From: Clostridia bacterium
GTDB taxonomy: Bacteria > Bacillota > Clostridia > UBA1381
Assembly (NCBI GenBank): GCA_017935675.1
Contig: JAGBHE010000008.1
Coordinates: 51,087-115,086 of the forward strand
Reading direction: 5' to 3'
Length of the DNA: 64,000 bases
In this document: in pieces, positions 26,837 through 37,091 of the stretch
How the letters are laid out: every line of letters starts with the position of its first letter
How positions within the stretch are numbered: position 1 is the stretch's first letter
The notes under the pieces: generated by a model
Database searches by the model: none
Seen by the model: only the letters and a program-made list of their open reading frames with translations
Told to the model about the DNA's origin: nothing
Position numbers and translations under genes: made by a program

Positions 26837-27247
26837 CTATTTCCTGAAATTAAGATAGTTTTCAAGGATGATACACGCCGCAACGGTATCAAGAACCTTT
26901 TTTCTGTCTTTACCCCTGGTATTTGTTACATTAAGGATACCGGAAGCGCTGACGGTGGAAAGACGCTCGTCCCACAGAATTATTTCACCGTCAAATATTT
27001 TTGCAAGCTCGTCCCTGAAGGAATAAGTAACCTCTGCGCGAAAGCCCTCGGTTCCGTCCATATTTTTCGGGAGTCCCAACACTATTTTCTCCGGCTTATA
27101 CTTTTCTATAATTGCGGAAAGCTCCGCAGACAGCCGTTCTGTACCCTTGTTTTTTATCGTGCCGACTCCCTGAGCCGTCATGCCCAGGGGGTCGGATACA
27201 GCAACACCCACGCGGCTGTCACCGTAGTCTATCCCAAGTATTCTCAT
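26837..27247 (-). CDS. ruvX: RuvX/YqgF nuclease (pre-16S rRNA processing)
   Basis: The 136-aa RNase H-fold protein has GIDYGDSRVGVAVSD at the N-terminus, VLGLPKNMDGTEG in the middle and ILWDERLST, with acidic catalytic residues Asp7, Glu/Asp in WDER and Asp in DTVAA. YqgF is essential for 16S rRNA 5' maturation and was once proposed as a Holliday resolvase. ATG overlaps the mecA stop (ATGA), so they are coupled. Confidence 0.96.
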   Translation of the reverse strand: MRILGIDYGDSRVGVAVSDPLGMTAQGVGTIKNKGTERLSAELSAIIEKYKPEKIVLGLPKNMDGTEGFRAEVTYSFRDELAKIFDGEIILWDERLSTVSASGILNVTNTRGKDRKKVLDTVAACIILENYLNFRK

Positions 27248-27867
27248 CGTATGTTCTCCCCGCTGTACAATTCCTTAATTCCCTCCGCCATTGACACGAG
27301 GCTTGCCTCTTTTGCTATAATCTCACCATGCTCCTGAAGAAAGGTTTCGGAATATATCATACCTCCGAAATCCGTACAATGCTCACACAGAACACAGTGC
27401 GATTCCTCAAAGGTTTTACAGGCTCCGAGAATAAAGTACCATTTATTATTATACCTATATAAGCTGCTGACCCCCAACGCACCGCTTCCCATATGCCTTA
27501 ACGCACCGCAGAGATTTGAAAACTCGTCAAAGGAATATCTGTTCTTTGCCGGCACTCTTCTTGCTGAGGAAACCTTAACCTTTTCCGGATTGATTTTTTT
27601 CGGCAGCGGGCTGCGGCACGTTTCATTTTTCATTCTGGAAATGTACAAAGTAATTCCCGACTTTGACTGAACCGCTTCAACCACCACCTGACCGCTGTAT
27701 GGATTAAAGCCCGTCTCCTTTCTGACATTTTCCATTATATAAAACAAGAATTTATGCAGCTGCGGAGAATCAGGCGAAAGCGTCTCCGGCTTCAGGTTAT
27801 AATATAAAAGGTCATTGATTGTAAGAGTGACCTTTATTTTCTGATTTTCAACAATTTCAATTTTCAT
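27244..27867 (-). CDS. mecA: MecA-like adaptor protein
   Basis: About 207 aa from the ATG at 27867. The N-terminal domain (KIEIVENQKIKVTLTINDL, about 2-75) and C-terminal domain (from about 105; YSFDEFSNLCGALRHM...SSLYRYNNKWYFIL) match the two halves of MecA, which brings substrates to ClpC. The linker is basic and short. The ribosome site is weak, and a TGCGCA/TGCGCA palindrome lies just upstream (27879-27895). A TTG at 27885 is the alternative start. Followed by ruvX with a 4-nt overlap. Confidence 0.85.
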   Translation of the reverse strand: MKIEIVENQKIKVTLTINDLLYYNLKPETLSPDSPQLHKFLFYIMENVRKETGFNPYSGQVVVEAVQSKSGITLYISRMKNETCRSPLPKKINPEKVKVSSARRVPAKNRYSFDEFSNLCGALRHMGSGALGVSSLYRYNNKWYFILGACKTFEESHCVLCEHCTDFGGMIYSETFLQEHGEIIAKEASLVSMAEGIKELYSGENIR

Positions 27868-28008
27868 TGCACAATACCTGCGCAAACATTGCGCACCCTT
27901 CCCTTGATTTACTATACTATTATACTATACTATTTCGGTTTTGGGAATAGGTATTTTAAAAATTTCATACTTTTTTAAAAAAATAGTGTGCAATGTGTGT
28001 TATTTTAT

Positions 28009-28037
28009 GTATATTTAACTTGATTCAGGCAAAAATA
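28009..28037 (+). promoter_or_regulatory. Candidate sigma-F promoter of the spoIIQ-like gene
   Basis: GTATA (28009-28013), 14 nt, then GGCAAAAATA (28028-28037), which fits the sigma-F -10 form GGnrAnAnTw at every defined base. The spacer is one shorter than usual. It supports forespore expression. Confidence 0.5.
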
Positions 28038-28101
28038 TATCTGTAATATCCCATTAAATAACATGTCAGCCGGGAAACAATGTTTGAAAGGAATGATTTT
28101 T

Positions 28102-28905
28102 TTGGAAAACAAAAAAAAGAAAAAGAATAATACCGGAGCAGGCTTCTACATAGCACTGTGCTGCTGTGTAGCCGCTATCGGTATCGTAGGCTTTGTAAAC
28201 ACAAGGCGCAGGCAGGCATCGGAAGAACTCCCCGCTCCGACAGCACGTTCAATGCAGCTGCCGACAATTACAATTTCACCGGATTTAAAGCCGGAAAGCA
28301 AGCCTGTCAATGATAGCATTGAAGCGCAGGCACCAAAGCTTGAGGAAGAAAGCGATACATCTGACGCTGCGCCTGCTTCTGCAGCACCGGTGCATACAAA
28401 AGCTCCTGCGGCGGCAACAGAAGAACCCGACGTGATTGAAAGCGGCGAGGATTTAAGCTTTTATGACGGTAATGTTGTTGAATCAATTTCAATTGCACAG
28501 CAGCCGAAGTTCATAATGCCGGCTGACGGTGAAATATGCTGCGGCTTTTCAGGCAGCACTCTTTACTATGACAGTGTAATGGGAGATTTCAGAACCCATA
28601 ACGGAATAGATATAAAAGCAGCCTCCGACAGCAACGTCGTTGCAGCGTATGACGGCAAAATCGAATCGGTTTATACGGACACCCTCGGCAAAACGGTGTT
28701 GCTTGACCACGGAAACGGCTTTAAAACAAAATATTCAAATCTTGATGATATCGATAACCTCTCAGAGGGAATGGAGCTTAAGCAGGGTGATTTTATAGCA
28801 CATGTAGGCTCCTATGCTTTCGGCGAAAATACAACCGAGCCCCATCTTCACTTTGAAATAATAAAGGACGGGGAATTTGTAAACCCTGAGGATTATTTTG
28901 AATAA
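28102..28905 (+). CDS. spoIIQ: SpoIIQ-like membrane-anchored LytM (M23) endopeptidase
   Basis: About 267 aa from TTG 28102, which has AAAGGA 9 nt upstream; an ATG at 28063 lacks a site. A Lys-rich start, one TM helix (about 12-32) and an acidic Pro/Ala linker lead to a C-terminal M23 domain (about 135-265). Zinc ligands are present: H and D of RTHNGIDI, and HxH of PHLHFE. SpoIIQ is the forespore partner of SpoIIIAH in the channel that links forespore and mother cell. The candidate sigma-F promoter and the spoIIIA operon in the window support this. Other M23 wall enzymes are the alternative. Confidence 0.75.
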   Translation: MENKKKKKNNTGAGFYIALCCCVAAIGIVGFVNTRRRQASEELPAPTARSMQLPTITISPDLKPESKPVNDSIEAQAPKLEEESDTSDAAPASAAPVHTKAPAAATEEPDVIESGEDLSFYDGNVVESISIAQQPKFIMPADGEICCGFSGSTLYYDSVMGDFRTHNGIDIKAASDSNVVAAYDGKIESVYTDTLGKTVLLDHGNGFKTKYSNLDDIDNLSEGMELKQGDFIAHVGSYAFGENTTEPHLHFEIIKDGEFVNPEDYFE

Positions 28906-28954
28906 TACCTCAGCAATCCGCGGATAAAAAAGGCGCAGGATATTAATATTGCAA

Positions 28955-28998
28955 GGGGCAGCACCCTGTCATTCATATATTTGACAGAGCGCTGCCCC
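28955..28998. other. Hairpin between convergent genes
   Basis: GGGGCAGC (28955-28962) pairs with GCTGCCCC (28991-28998), with an inner CTGTCA/TGACAG. No T-run on either side; possibly a weak shared terminator. Confidence 0.5.
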
Positions 28999-29046
28999 GT
29001 ATTCAGTGCAGAATAACTGAAAAATAAAAGCTCAATGTATGATTTA

Positions 29047-29979
29047 TCAACGCTTTCTTTTTCTAAAATAAAATACGGCTGCGGCAGCAATTACAATCAG
29101 CAAAACAGCCGCAATAACCGGCCATACCTTTTTATTATCTTCCGCGTGACTGCCGTCGCTTTGATTTTGTTCCTCCGTCTCCGGCTTTGCTGTCTCAGCC
29201 GAGGAATCCGGCACTTCGGTTGAAGCCGCAGAAACGGATTCCTCCGATTCGGGTTCGGTCTTGGCATCTTCCGCAGGGGCTGATGAAGACGGTGCTGACG
29301 GCTTCGCGTCTGACACTGCCTTATTGCTGACAGCTTCTGAAGGCTTTGGTGAATACGGCTCAAAAACAGCGCTTTGAGCTACCTGTTTTAACGTATCAAG
29401 CTGCTGAGCAGTAAATTCCTTTCCCGTATAATTAAGTGCTCTTATAAATATAAGCTTTCCGCTCTGAACTGTGCCGTAGGTTTGAAAATACAGGCTTCTG
29501 CCGTTGCTCTCGTCCGAAAGACTGCCGCTGATTTGAGCAAAGTTCCCGTTTGCAAGCGTTACGGGTACGCATGATGAAATTTTTGAAGCTCCGTCCGAGG
29601 CAGCAGCATTTCCTATCTGCTCTGCGGCAGCATTCAGCTGTTCTCCGGAAACAGCGTTCAGGCTTCCGCCCTCTATTCCGGAATTGCTTACAGACATTAC
29701 AACATACTGAACAGCCTGAGTTTCATCCACCATAAATGAAATCAGATATGTATTCCCCGCAACCATGTTATTGTACAATGTTTCACGGTCGGTCTGAAGC
29801 ATGGAAATCAACGGATTATCCTGCTTTAAATCCCTTGTTGCGGTTTTAGCTCCGTCCGGGAGCACAATTGATTGTATTCCGCAGTCTGACAGCTCCACCC
29901 TTTCAGAAGCAGACGCAGACGCCGTTGATAGTACTAATATAATAAAAACAAATAATATTTTATTCAGTATCGTTTTCAT
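29047..29979 (-). CDS. Secreted, C-terminally membrane-anchored protein of unknown function
   Basis: About 310 aa from the ATG at 29979 (GGAGG upstream; the frame opens earlier at 30033). A signal peptide (1-25), a soluble extracellular domain (about 30-200), a Ser/Ala/Glu-rich spacer (about 205-275) and a C-terminal TM helix with RKRKR (about 280-310) give a type I topology. The extracellular part has no family I recognise. It overlaps the rmuC stop by 20 nt and so is probably coupled to it. Confidence 0.8.
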   Translation of the reverse strand: MKTILNKILFVFIILVLSTASASASERVELSDCGIQSIVLPDGAKTATRDLKQDNPLISMLQTDRETLYNNMVAGNTYLISFMVDETQAVQYVVMSVSNSGIEGGSLNAVSGEQLNAAAEQIGNAAASDGASKISSCVPVTLANGNFAQISGSLSDESNGRSLYFQTYGTVQSGKLIFIRALNYTGKEFTAQQLDTLKQVAQSAVFEPYSPKPSEAVSNKAVSDAKPSAPSSSAPAEDAKTEPESEESVSAASTEVPDSSAETAKPETEEQNQSDGSHAEDNKKVWPVIAAVLLIVIAAAAVFYFRKRKR

Positions 29980-31198
29980 ATAACCCCTCCGAAATAATTT
30001 TTTTGCTTTCTTCATCAGACAGACTTTCCACATCGCGCAGACGCCGTCTTATAACATTTGTGCGGGTTCCTATAAGCGTATCCAGTTCTCCGTCTATCTG
30101 ACCGAGTTTTTTTCGCGTTTTCTCAAGTATGTCGGAAAATTTATCAAACTCTGTCTTGACAGCGCCTAAAACCTTCCAGACCTCTGAGCTGCGCTTTTGT
30201 ATGGCAAGAGTTCTGAAGCCCATTTGCAGACTGTTCAGCATTGCCGCCATAGTACTAGGGCCTGCAATATTAACATGATATTCCCTTTGCAGGACTTCCA
30301 CAAGCCCGCATCTTACCGTCTCAGCATAAAGTCCCTCAAAGGGCAGAAACATAATTGCAAAATCCGTTGTGTCCGGCGGAGCTATATATTTTGTTTTTAT
30401 ATCCTTTGCAAAGGATTTAATTCTTGCAGAAAGCTCAGAAGTACAAAGGCGTATTTTTTCGCTGTCCGCGCTGTCATATGCCTCCTGAAGCTTTATATAA
30501 CAATCTGCCGGGAACTTTGAGTCTATAGGGAGATATACCGGATGCTCACCGTCACCGGGAAGCTTTACCGCAAATTCCACAACCGCACTGCTTCCTGGCA
30601 CAACAGCATAATTTGTTTCATACTGATCCGGAGATAATATGTTATCAAGTATTGCGCCCAGCTGAATTTCACCGAGAATACCTCTTGTTTTAACATTTGA
30701 CAGCACCTTTTTAAGGTCTCCCACACCGGCAGCAAGACTCTGCATTTCTCCAAGTCCCTTATATACCTGCTCCAGCCTGTCGCCAACCATTTTAAACGAC
30801 TCGGACATTTTTGACTCCAGTGTTTTTTCAAGCTTCTCGTCAACTGTTTTCCGCATTACCTCAAGCCTTTCATTGTTATCACGGCGTATGGCTTCAAGGC
30901 TTGCAGAAACTGCTGTCCTTAAATTGTCAAGCTTTTGTTCATTTGTTTTTTCGAGAGATAAAAATCGTTCTTCAAGAGCATGAAGCCTGCCGTCAAGGCT
31001 TTCAGAAGCGCTTCTTTCCGCCTCGGCAAGTGTTTTTCTTATCTCCTCAAGCCTTCTTCCCTGCATATCTCCGATTGCACTTTGATTTTTTGACAGCATA
31101 TCAAAATAGTCAGGCGTTTTCCCGCTGTTTTTTATTCCGAAAACTATTATCAGAATAATCGCTGCCGCAAGCATGGCTATAATTATATATTCGGTCAT
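29960..31198 (-). CDS. rmuC: DNA recombination protein RmuC
   Basis: 412 aa from the ATG at 31198 (GGAGGG upstream; an ATG at 31222 has none). N-terminal TM helix (about 5-22), a long coiled coil (about 30-145), then the RmuC nuclease-like domain (about 165-370) with VKTRGILGEIQLGAILDNIL and DSKFPADCY. RmuC limits DNA inversions at short repeats in E. coli. Length and layout are normal for the family. Confidence 0.95.
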   Translation of the reverse strand: MTEYIIIAMLAAAIILIIVFGIKNSGKTPDYFDMLSKNQSAIGDMQGRRLEEIRKTLAEAERSASESLDGRLHALEERFLSLEKTNEQKLDNLRTAVSASLEAIRRDNNERLEVMRKTVDEKLEKTLESKMSESFKMVGDRLEQVYKGLGEMQSLAAGVGDLKKVLSNVKTRGILGEIQLGAILDNILSPDQYETNYAVVPGSSAVVEFAVKLPGDGEHPVYLPIDSKFPADCYIKLQEAYDSADSEKIRLCTSELSARIKSFAKDIKTKYIAPPDTTDFAIMFLPFEGLYAETVRCGLVEVLQREYHVNIAGPSTMAAMLNSLQMGFRTLAIQKRSSEVWKVLGAVKTEFDKFSDILEKTRKKLGQIDGELDTLIGTRTNVIRRRLRDVESLSDEESKKIISEGLYENDTE

Positions 31199-31242
31199 AT
31201 CTCTCAAACCCTCCGTCTGCATTTATCCCTGCAAAAGACACA

Positions 31243-31274
31243 AGCCGGGAAGGGATCGGCTCCTTTCTCCGGCT
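31243..31274 (-). terminator. Hairpin between proS and rmuC
   Basis: AGCCGG (31243-31248) pairs with CCGGCT (31269-31274), with GGAAGGG/CCTTTCT extending it. On the minus strand the tail TGTGTCTTTT is a weak U-tract; the plus tail TTTATTTTT is better. Confidence 0.5.
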
Positions 31275-31285
31275 TTATTTTTGCG

Positions 31286-32986
31286 TCATTCTTTAAAATA
31301 GTCAACTGCGGCGCTTATCGCTTCATCAATACTTTTAAGCTCCGGCTCAGGCATCGTTCTTTCCTTAAACTCAACTATTCCGTCGCCGATTTTCTTACCT
31401 ACAACGATTCTTAAGGGTATCCCTATAAGATCGCAGTCCTTGAACTTAACTCCGGCTCTCTCCGCTCTGTCGTCAAGAAGCGCTTCAAGTCCCGAATCAA
31501 GAAGCTTTTCATACAATTTCTCAGCCGCCTCGGTCTGCTGCTCGTCCTTGTAGTTTACAGGCACTACGCATACCTGATACGGAGCTATTGAACGGGGCCA
31601 GATTATACCGTTTTCATCATGGTTCTGCTCAATAGCGGCAGATATACACCTTGTTACTCCTATCCCGTAGCAACCCATAATAACACTGGTCATGTCACCG
31701 TTTTCATCAAGCGCCTTAAGCCCGAGGGCGTCGGAATATTTTGTTCCCAGCTTAAATATATGACCTACCTCTATTCCCTGCGCAGTCTTTATTTGCTGTC
31801 CGCAGCGGGGGCAGACGTCGCCCTCCTCAACAAGGCGCAGATCCGCAACCACATCAGGCTCGAAGTCACGGCCGATATTTACATTTCTGTAATGACGGTC
31901 GGTTTCATTTGCACCTACAACGAAGTTTTTCATAAAGGTAACCTCTTTATCGGCGTAAACGGGGATTTCAAGACCTATAGGACCGGCAAAGCCTACCTCT
32001 GCATGGGTCAGCTCACGGACAACAGACGGAGCGGCAAGCTCCGGGTCGTCGGTACAACCCACAAGGTTTTTAAGCTTAACCTCATTAATCTCCCGGTCGC
32101 CCCTGACCATTACGGCTATATACTTATCATCCGCCTTATAAATAATTGTTTTTGCAAAAACATGGGGCTCTGTTCCAAGAAATTCTGTCAGCTCCTCAAT
32201 AGTGTGCGCCTTCGGCGTATCAATCTTTTCAAGAGGCAAATCCCCCTCCGGGAACTGCTTTTCAGATACAATACACTCTGCCTTTTCATAGTTTGCCGCA
32301 TAGCCGCAAGCGTCACAGTATGCAATTCCGTCCTCTCCGACAGGAGATTTTACCATAAACTCCTGGCTTCCGCTTCCGCCCATTGCTCCGGAATCCGCGT
32401 CTACAATCGTAAAGTCAAGTCCGAGACGTGTAAATATCCTGCAATACGCATCAAACATGGCTTTGTACGATTTGTCAAGCCCCTCTTTTGTCAAATCAAA
32501 GCTGTATGCATCCTTCATAACAAATTCACGGCCGCGCATAAGCCCGAATCTCGGACGCCCTTCATCACGGTACTTTGTTTGTATCTGATAAAGCGTCATT
32601 GGATATTCCTTATAAGAACGTACCTCATTCAGCACTGTTTCGGTAAAAAGCTCCTCATGTGTAGGGCCAAGACAAAAATCCCTGCCGCTTCTATCATGAA
32701 GCTTGAACATGCTGTCACCGAAAACCTCCCATCTTCCGGAAGCCTGATAGCTCTCAGCCGGAAGCAATGCCGGCATAAGGAGCTCAAGTGCTCCGGCTCT
32801 GTCCATTTCCTCCCGGACAATGTTCTCGACCTTTTTAAGAGTGCGCAGCCCCAGCGGCAGATATGAATATATTCCGGCGGCAAGACGTCTTATCATTCCT
32901 GCCCGCAGCATAAGCTGATGACTTACTATTTCCGCCTCTGCAGGCACCTCTCTGAGGGTCGGCATTAGCAGCTTTGACATTCTCAT
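31286..32986 (-). CDS. proS: Prolyl-tRNA synthetase (bacterial type)
   Basis: About 566 aa from the ATG at 32986 with AAAGGA 9 nt upstream. Class II aaRS core with motif 2 [17 protein letters not shown] (about 138-154), an editing insertion domain (about 225-385), motif 3 GCYGIGVTR and a C-terminal anticodon-binding domain. It charges tRNA-Pro. 18 bp after argB in the same direction. Confidence 0.98.
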   Translation of the reverse strand: MRMSKLLMPTLREVPAEAEIVSHQLMLRAGMIRRLAAGIYSYLPLGLRTLKKVENIVREEMDRAGALELLMPALLPAESYQASGRWEVFGDSMFKLHDRSGRDFCLGPTHEELFTETVLNEVRSYKEYPMTLYQIQTKYRDEGRPRFGLMRGREFVMKDAYSFDLTKEGLDKSYKAMFDAYCRIFTRLGLDFTIVDADSGAMGGSGSQEFMVKSPVGEDGIAYCDACGYAANYEKAECIVSEKQFPEGDLPLEKIDTPKAHTIEELTEFLGTEPHVFAKTIIYKADDKYIAVMVRGDREINEVKLKNLVGCTDDPELAAPSVVRELTHAEVGFAGPIGLEIPVYADKEVTFMKNFVVGANETDRHYRNVNIGRDFEPDVVADLRLVEEGDVCPRCGQQIKTAQGIEVGHIFKLGTKYSDALGLKALDENGDMTSVIMGCYGIGVTRCISAAIEQNHDENGIIWPRSIAPYQVCVVPVNYKDEQQTEAAEKLYEKLLDSGLEALLDDRAERAGVKFKDCDLIGIPLRIVVGKKIGDGIVEFKERTMPEPELKSIDEAISAAVDYFKE

Positions 32987-33004
32987 ATGTTTCAATCCTT
33001 TCGT

Positions 33005-33877
33005 TTAATAATTGTCGCCCTTTATCAGCGTTCCGATTCCTGATTTTGTGAATATTTCAAGCAGCAGGCAATGCGGTATACGCCCGTCTATAATATGAAC
33101 TCCCGTAACGCCGGAATCAATGGCGTCAATGCAGCCAAGCACCTTTGGTATCATTCCGCCGCTTATCACTTTATTGTCTATCATTTCAAGAATTTCGTTC
33201 TTGTGTGCCTCATAAATTATATTTCCGCCGTCATCCTTTACGCCCTCAACATCGGTCAGAAGAATGAGCTTTTCCGCATGAACCGCTGCGGCAACCGCAG
33301 AAGCTACAGTATCGGCATTTATATTATAGCTGTTACCCTCATCATCTGTTCCGATAGGAGCAACTACAGGTATATACTGGTCGGAGGCAAGCAAATCCAG
33401 AAGACAATGCTTGATATAAACTATATCACCCACATAGCCTAAATCCTTTTTTTCGCCGCCAAGCTCCGTATATTTCTTTTTGCACTCTATAAAGCTCCCG
33501 TCAATACCGCAGATACCCACAGCCCTGCCGCCTTTAGTATTAAGAAGCGAAACGATTTCCTTATTGGTTTTCCCCATAAGCACCATCTGCGCAATGCGCA
33601 TCGTTTCTGCGTCGGTTTTCCTGAGACCGTTTATAAACTCACTTTTAACACCGTGCTGGTCAAGCTCAGCGGAAATATCAGGTCCGCCACCGTGTACTAC
33701 AATAGGGTTAAGACCGATGAACTTAAGCAGAGTTATATCCTCCATAACGGAATTTTTAAGCTCGTCATTTATCATAGCGTTCCCGCCGTATTTAATTACC
33801 ACCGTTTTTCCGCTGAATTTTTGTATGTACGGCAGAGCCTCTATAAGAATACCCGCCTTTTTAATTAATTCCTCCAT
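33005..33877 (-). CDS. argB: Acetylglutamate kinase
   Basis: The 290-aa cytoplasmic enzyme phosphorylates N-acetyl-L-glutamate, step 2 of arginine synthesis. Motifs: [10 protein letters not shown] (N-terminal phosphate loop), [10 protein letters not shown], and [13 protein letters not shown]. Ordinary length. AGGTGG lies 8 nt before the ATG. It lies between argC and proS; argJ and argD are not in the window. Confidence 0.98.
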   Translation of the reverse strand: MEELIKKAGILIEALPYIQKFSGKTVVIKYGGNAMINDELKNSVMEDITLLKFIGLNPIVVHGGGPDISAELDQHGVKSEFINGLRKTDAETMRIAQMVLMGKTNKEIVSLLNTKGGRAVGICGIDGSFIECKKKYTELGGEKKDLGYVGDIVYIKHCLLDLLASDQYIPVVAPIGTDDEGNSYNINADTVASAVAAAVHAEKLILLTDVEGVKDDGGNIIYEAHKNEILEMIDNKVISGGMIPKVLGCIDAIDSGVTGVHIIDGRIPHCLLLEIFTKSGIGTLIKGDNY

Positions 33878-33903
33878 AGCACCAAACCACCTTTAAATCA
33901 ATA

Positions 33904-34941
33904 TTACAGATAAAATCCGGGGAAGGTAAGTCCCGTTCCCTCCGGCAAGCCGAACATAAGATTCATGTTCTGCACAGCCTGTCCGGCAGCGCCTTTGACA
34001 ATATTATCAAGGGCGGAAACCACTACAGCCCTTTGCAGACGTTCATCGGCAACAACACCGATATCCACAAAGTTAGAGCCCGCAACATGCTTTGTTTCAG
34101 GCAGCTCGCCGGCTGCCAGCACTCTTACAAAAAACTCGTCCTTGTAGAAATCCGCGTAAAGCTCCGCCAGCTCCTGCGTTGTACAGGGCTTGTTCAGATT
34201 TATATAAATCGTTGCAAGTATTCCCCTTTTCTGAGGAATAAGATGAGGTGTAAAGGAAATCATAAGCTCCTCACCGGCAAGCTTTGAAAGCTCCTGCTCT
34301 ATTTCTGAGGTATGCCTGTGAGTTGCAACCTTATATGCCTTTGAATTTTCCGTACATTCGCAGAAGTGGTACGGAAGTCCGAGTCCGCGTCCCGCGCCCG
34401 TAACGCCTGATTTTGCATCAACTATTATGTTTGAGGTGCTTCCGAGTCCGCTTTTCATAAGAGGTGCCGCTCCGAGAATAGAGCAGGTAGTATAGCAGCC
34501 GGGGTTCCCGATAAGTGAGGCATTTTTTATTTTATCCCTGTGAAGCTCGCAAAGGCCGTAAACCGATTTTTTCAGAAGCTCGGGAGCAGAATGCTCAGCT
34601 CCGTACCATTTTTTATAAACCTCCGGATCATCATATCTGAAATCTCCGCTCAGGTCAATAACCTTAACACCGCGCTCGCAGAGGCCGGGGATTACTTCCT
34701 TTGACGCACCGTGAGGAAGGGCTGTGAATGCCACATCACACTTTGCAACAGCGTCCATATCAACCTCTGTGCATTCCAAATCAAGAATATGCCTAAAGTT
34801 TCTGTACACATCACTTATGTTCTGTCCGCAGAAGCTGTGCGAACCAAGTATTTCAAGAGATACCTCCGGATGAGAGGAAAGAAGCCTTACAAGCTCAATT
34901 CCGGCATATCCCGTAGCTCCGAGAACGGCAGCTTTTATCAT
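33904..34941 (-). CDS. argC: N-acetyl-gamma-glutamyl-phosphate reductase
   Basis: The 345-aa enzyme reduces N-acetylglutamyl phosphate with NADPH, step 3 of arginine synthesis. N-terminal GATGYAGIELVRLL Rossmann motif and the active-site Cys in GNPGCYTT (about 145-152) are present. Start ATG 34941. 26 bp before argB. A CAGACAAA/TTTGTCTG hairpin (34970-34994) lies in the gap to pnp, without a T-run. Confidence 0.98.
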   Translation of the reverse strand: MIKAAVLGATGYAGIELVRLLSSHPEVSLEILGSHSFCGQNISDVYRNFRHILDLECTEVDMDAVAKCDVAFTALPHGASKEVIPGLCERGVKVIDLSGDFRYDDPEVYKKWYGAEHSAPELLKKSVYGLCELHRDKIKNASLIGNPGCYTTCSILGAAPLMKSGLGSTSNIIVDAKSGVTGAGRGLGLPYHFCECTENSKAYKVATHRHTSEIEQELSKLAGEELMISFTPHLIPQKRGILATIYINLNKPCTTQELAELYADFYKDEFFVRVLAAGELPETKHVAGSNFVDIGVVADERLQRAVVVSALDNIVKGAAGQAVQNMNLMFGLPEGTGLTFPGFYL

Positions 34942-35000
34942 TTAAATCAAAACCTTTCATTAAAGAGTACAGACAAACCCAAAGGATTTGTCTGCAGTTA

Positions 35001-37091
35001 TCAGTTGTTTTCTAAGTTCACGGCGTCCTTGTGCGACAAGCTGATTTTTCCCGTTTTCTTATCAACCTCCATTACCTTAACAAGAAGCCTGTCTCCCTCC
35101 TTAACAACATCCTCAACCTTTTCAACTCTCCTGTTCGCAAGCTTTGAAATATGGCAGAGTCCGTCCTTTCCGGGAAGGATTTCAACAAAGGCACCGAAGG
35201 CAGTTATTGTTTTTACAAGACCGTCATATATTTCCCCGACCTCAGGCTCCTTAACAATAGCCTCAATAGCCGAGCGCGCCGCGTCTCCCGATTTCTGATC
35301 GGCTGCAAAAATATAAATTGTGCCGTCCTCCTCAATATCTATTTTAGCACCGGTGTCGGCAACAATTTTTTGTATAACTTTTCCGCCCTGGCCTATAACC
35401 TCACGAATTTTATCAACATCAATTGTCATGGTATCAACCTTGGGAGCATACTTTGAAAGCTCACCTCTGGGCTTATCGATAGCCTTAAGAAGAACATTGT
35501 CAAGAATAAACAGTCTGCCCTGTCTTGTCTTTCTGAGCGCCTCTTCAATAACCTCGTAGGACAATCCGTCATTTTTTATATCAACCTGTATAGAGGTTAT
35601 ACCCTTCTTTGTTCCGGCAACCTTAAAGTCCATCTCACCGTAAAAATCTTCAAGTCCCTGAATATCAACCATTGTTGTAAATCCTGTTTCGGTTGTGATA
35701 AGACCGCAGGATATGCCTGCAACCGGAGCCTTAATCGGAACTCCTGCCGCCATAAGAGCAAGGGTCGAACCGCATACGGAGCCCTGCGAGGTAGATCCGT
35801 TTGAGCTGAGAACCTCGGAAACGGTTCTTATGGCATATGGGAATTCAGCCTCTGAGGGAAGCACGGGCACAAGAGAACGCTCAGCAAGGGCGCCGTGTCC
35901 GATTTCACGTCTTCCCGGTCCTCTCGACGGTCTTGTTTCACCGACTGAATATGATGGGAAGTTGTAATGATGCATATATCTTTTTGTTTCTTCATTATCA
36001 ATACCGTCAAGCTTCTGAATCTCAGAAAGAGGCGCAAGGGTTGCAACGGTAAGCACCTGGGTCTGACCTCTCGTGAACAGACCTGAGCCGTGGGTTCTCG
36101 GAAGAAGATCAATCTCGGCGGCAAGGGGTCTTATCTCGTCAAGACCGCGGCCGTCAACACGTCTGCCCTCAAGCAGCCATGCACGGACTATTTCCTTCTG
36201 CATCTTATAGATTATTTCGCCGATATCAGCAGAAATTTCGGGATATTCCTCAGACAAAGCTTCAACAACCCTGTCGGTTATAACTCCAACCCGCTCGTCA
36301 CGAACATTTTTATCATCTGTATCGAGAGCGTGCTGCAAATTTTCATACTCAGCTTCCTTTATTCTGTCATAAAGCTCATGATCTATATCATGATGCTCAT
36401 AGTCGAATTTCTCTTTTCCGATCTCGGATTTTATACCGTTTATAAAATCAACAAGCTCAATTATCGTCTTGTGGGCGAACTTTATTCCGTCCAGCATAAC
36501 ATCCTCAGGCACCTCATTGGCTCCTGCCTCAATCATAACGATTTTTTCACGTGTTCCGGCAACGGTTACAAGCATTTCACTTTTATCTCTCTGTTCCTCA
36601 GTCGGATTAATGACAAACTCACCGTCAACAAGTCCCAGCCACACACCGCCGATAGGTCCGTTCCAGGGGATATCGGATATGGAAATGGCAACAGAGGTTC
36701 CGATCATGGCGGCAACCTCAGGTGAATTGTCCTGCTCAACAGAAAGCACTGTTGCAACAACGGAAACATCATTTCTCAGGTCTGACGGGAAAAGAGGACG
36801 TATGGGACGGTCAATTACACGGCTTGTAAGAATAGCCTTTTCACTGGGTTTTCCCTCTCTTTTAATATATCCTCCGGGGATTTTGCCGACCGAATAGAGC
36901 TTTTCCTCGTAATCAACCGACAGCGGGAAAAAATCAACTCCTTCACGGGGGCTTCTTGAAGCCGTTACGTTTACCATAACAACGGTATCACCGTAACGTA
37001 CAACACAATGTCCGTTAGCCAGCATACACATTTTACCCGTTTCGATAACAAGCGGTCTGCCGGCAAGCATTGTTTCAAAAGTTCTGAACAT
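35001..37091 (-). CDS. pnp: Polyribonucleotide nucleotidyltransferase (PNPase)
   Basis: The 696-aa 3'-5' phosphorolytic exoribonuclease has two RNase PH domains (about 10-220 and 305-540), a KH domain with VIGQGGKVIQKI (about 560-615) and an S1 domain (about 620-690). All parts are present at normal length. It lies downstream of rpsO as in most bacteria, with a 257-bp gap that holds two small hairpins (37268-37309 and 37322-37342). Confidence 0.98.
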   Translation of the reverse strand: MFRTFETMLAGRPLVIETGKMCMLANGHCVVRYGDTVVMVNVTASRSPREGVDFFPLSVDYEEKLYSVGKIPGGYIKREGKPSEKAILTSRVIDRPIRPLFPSDLRNDVSVVATVLSVEQDNSPEVAAMIGTSVAISISDIPWNGPIGGVWLGLVDGEFVINPTEEQRDKSEMLVTVAGTREKIVMIEAGANEVPEDVMLDGIKFAHKTIIELVDFINGIKSEIGKEKFDYEHHDIDHELYDRIKEAEYENLQHALDTDDKNVRDERVGVITDRVVEALSEEYPEISADIGEIIYKMQKEIVRAWLLEGRRVDGRGLDEIRPLAAEIDLLPRTHGSGLFTRGQTQVLTVATLAPLSEIQKLDGIDNEETKRYMHHYNFPSYSVGETRPSRGPGRREIGHGALAERSLVPVLPSEAEFPYAIRTVSEVLSSNGSTSQGSVCGSTLALMAAGVPIKAPVAGISCGLITTETGFTTMVDIQGLEDFYGEMDFKVAGTKKGITSIQVDIKNDGLSYEVIEEALRKTRQGRLFILDNVLLKAIDKPRGELSKYAPKVDTMTIDVDKIREVIGQGGKVIQKIVADTGAKIDIEEDGTIYIFAADQKSGDAARSAIEAIVKEPEVGEIYDGLVKTITAFGAFVEILPGKDGLCHISKLANRRVEKVEDVVKEGDRLLVKVMEVDKKTGKISLSHKDAVNLENN

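Noticed and set aside
28893..28976. 27-aa hydrophobic minus-strand frame between spoIIQ and the next gene
   Set aside because: No ribosome site, and it overlaps the spoIIQ 3' end; the hydrophobic run alone is not enough.
31619..32866. Long plus-strand open frame (415 aa) opposite proS
   Set aside because: proS is certain on the other strand, and the frame's translation is rich in Cys, His and Lys without any domain; it mirrors proS codon use.
36090..36725. Plus-strand frame (211 aa) opposite pnp
   Set aside because: Shadow of pnp; composition biased, no start signal.
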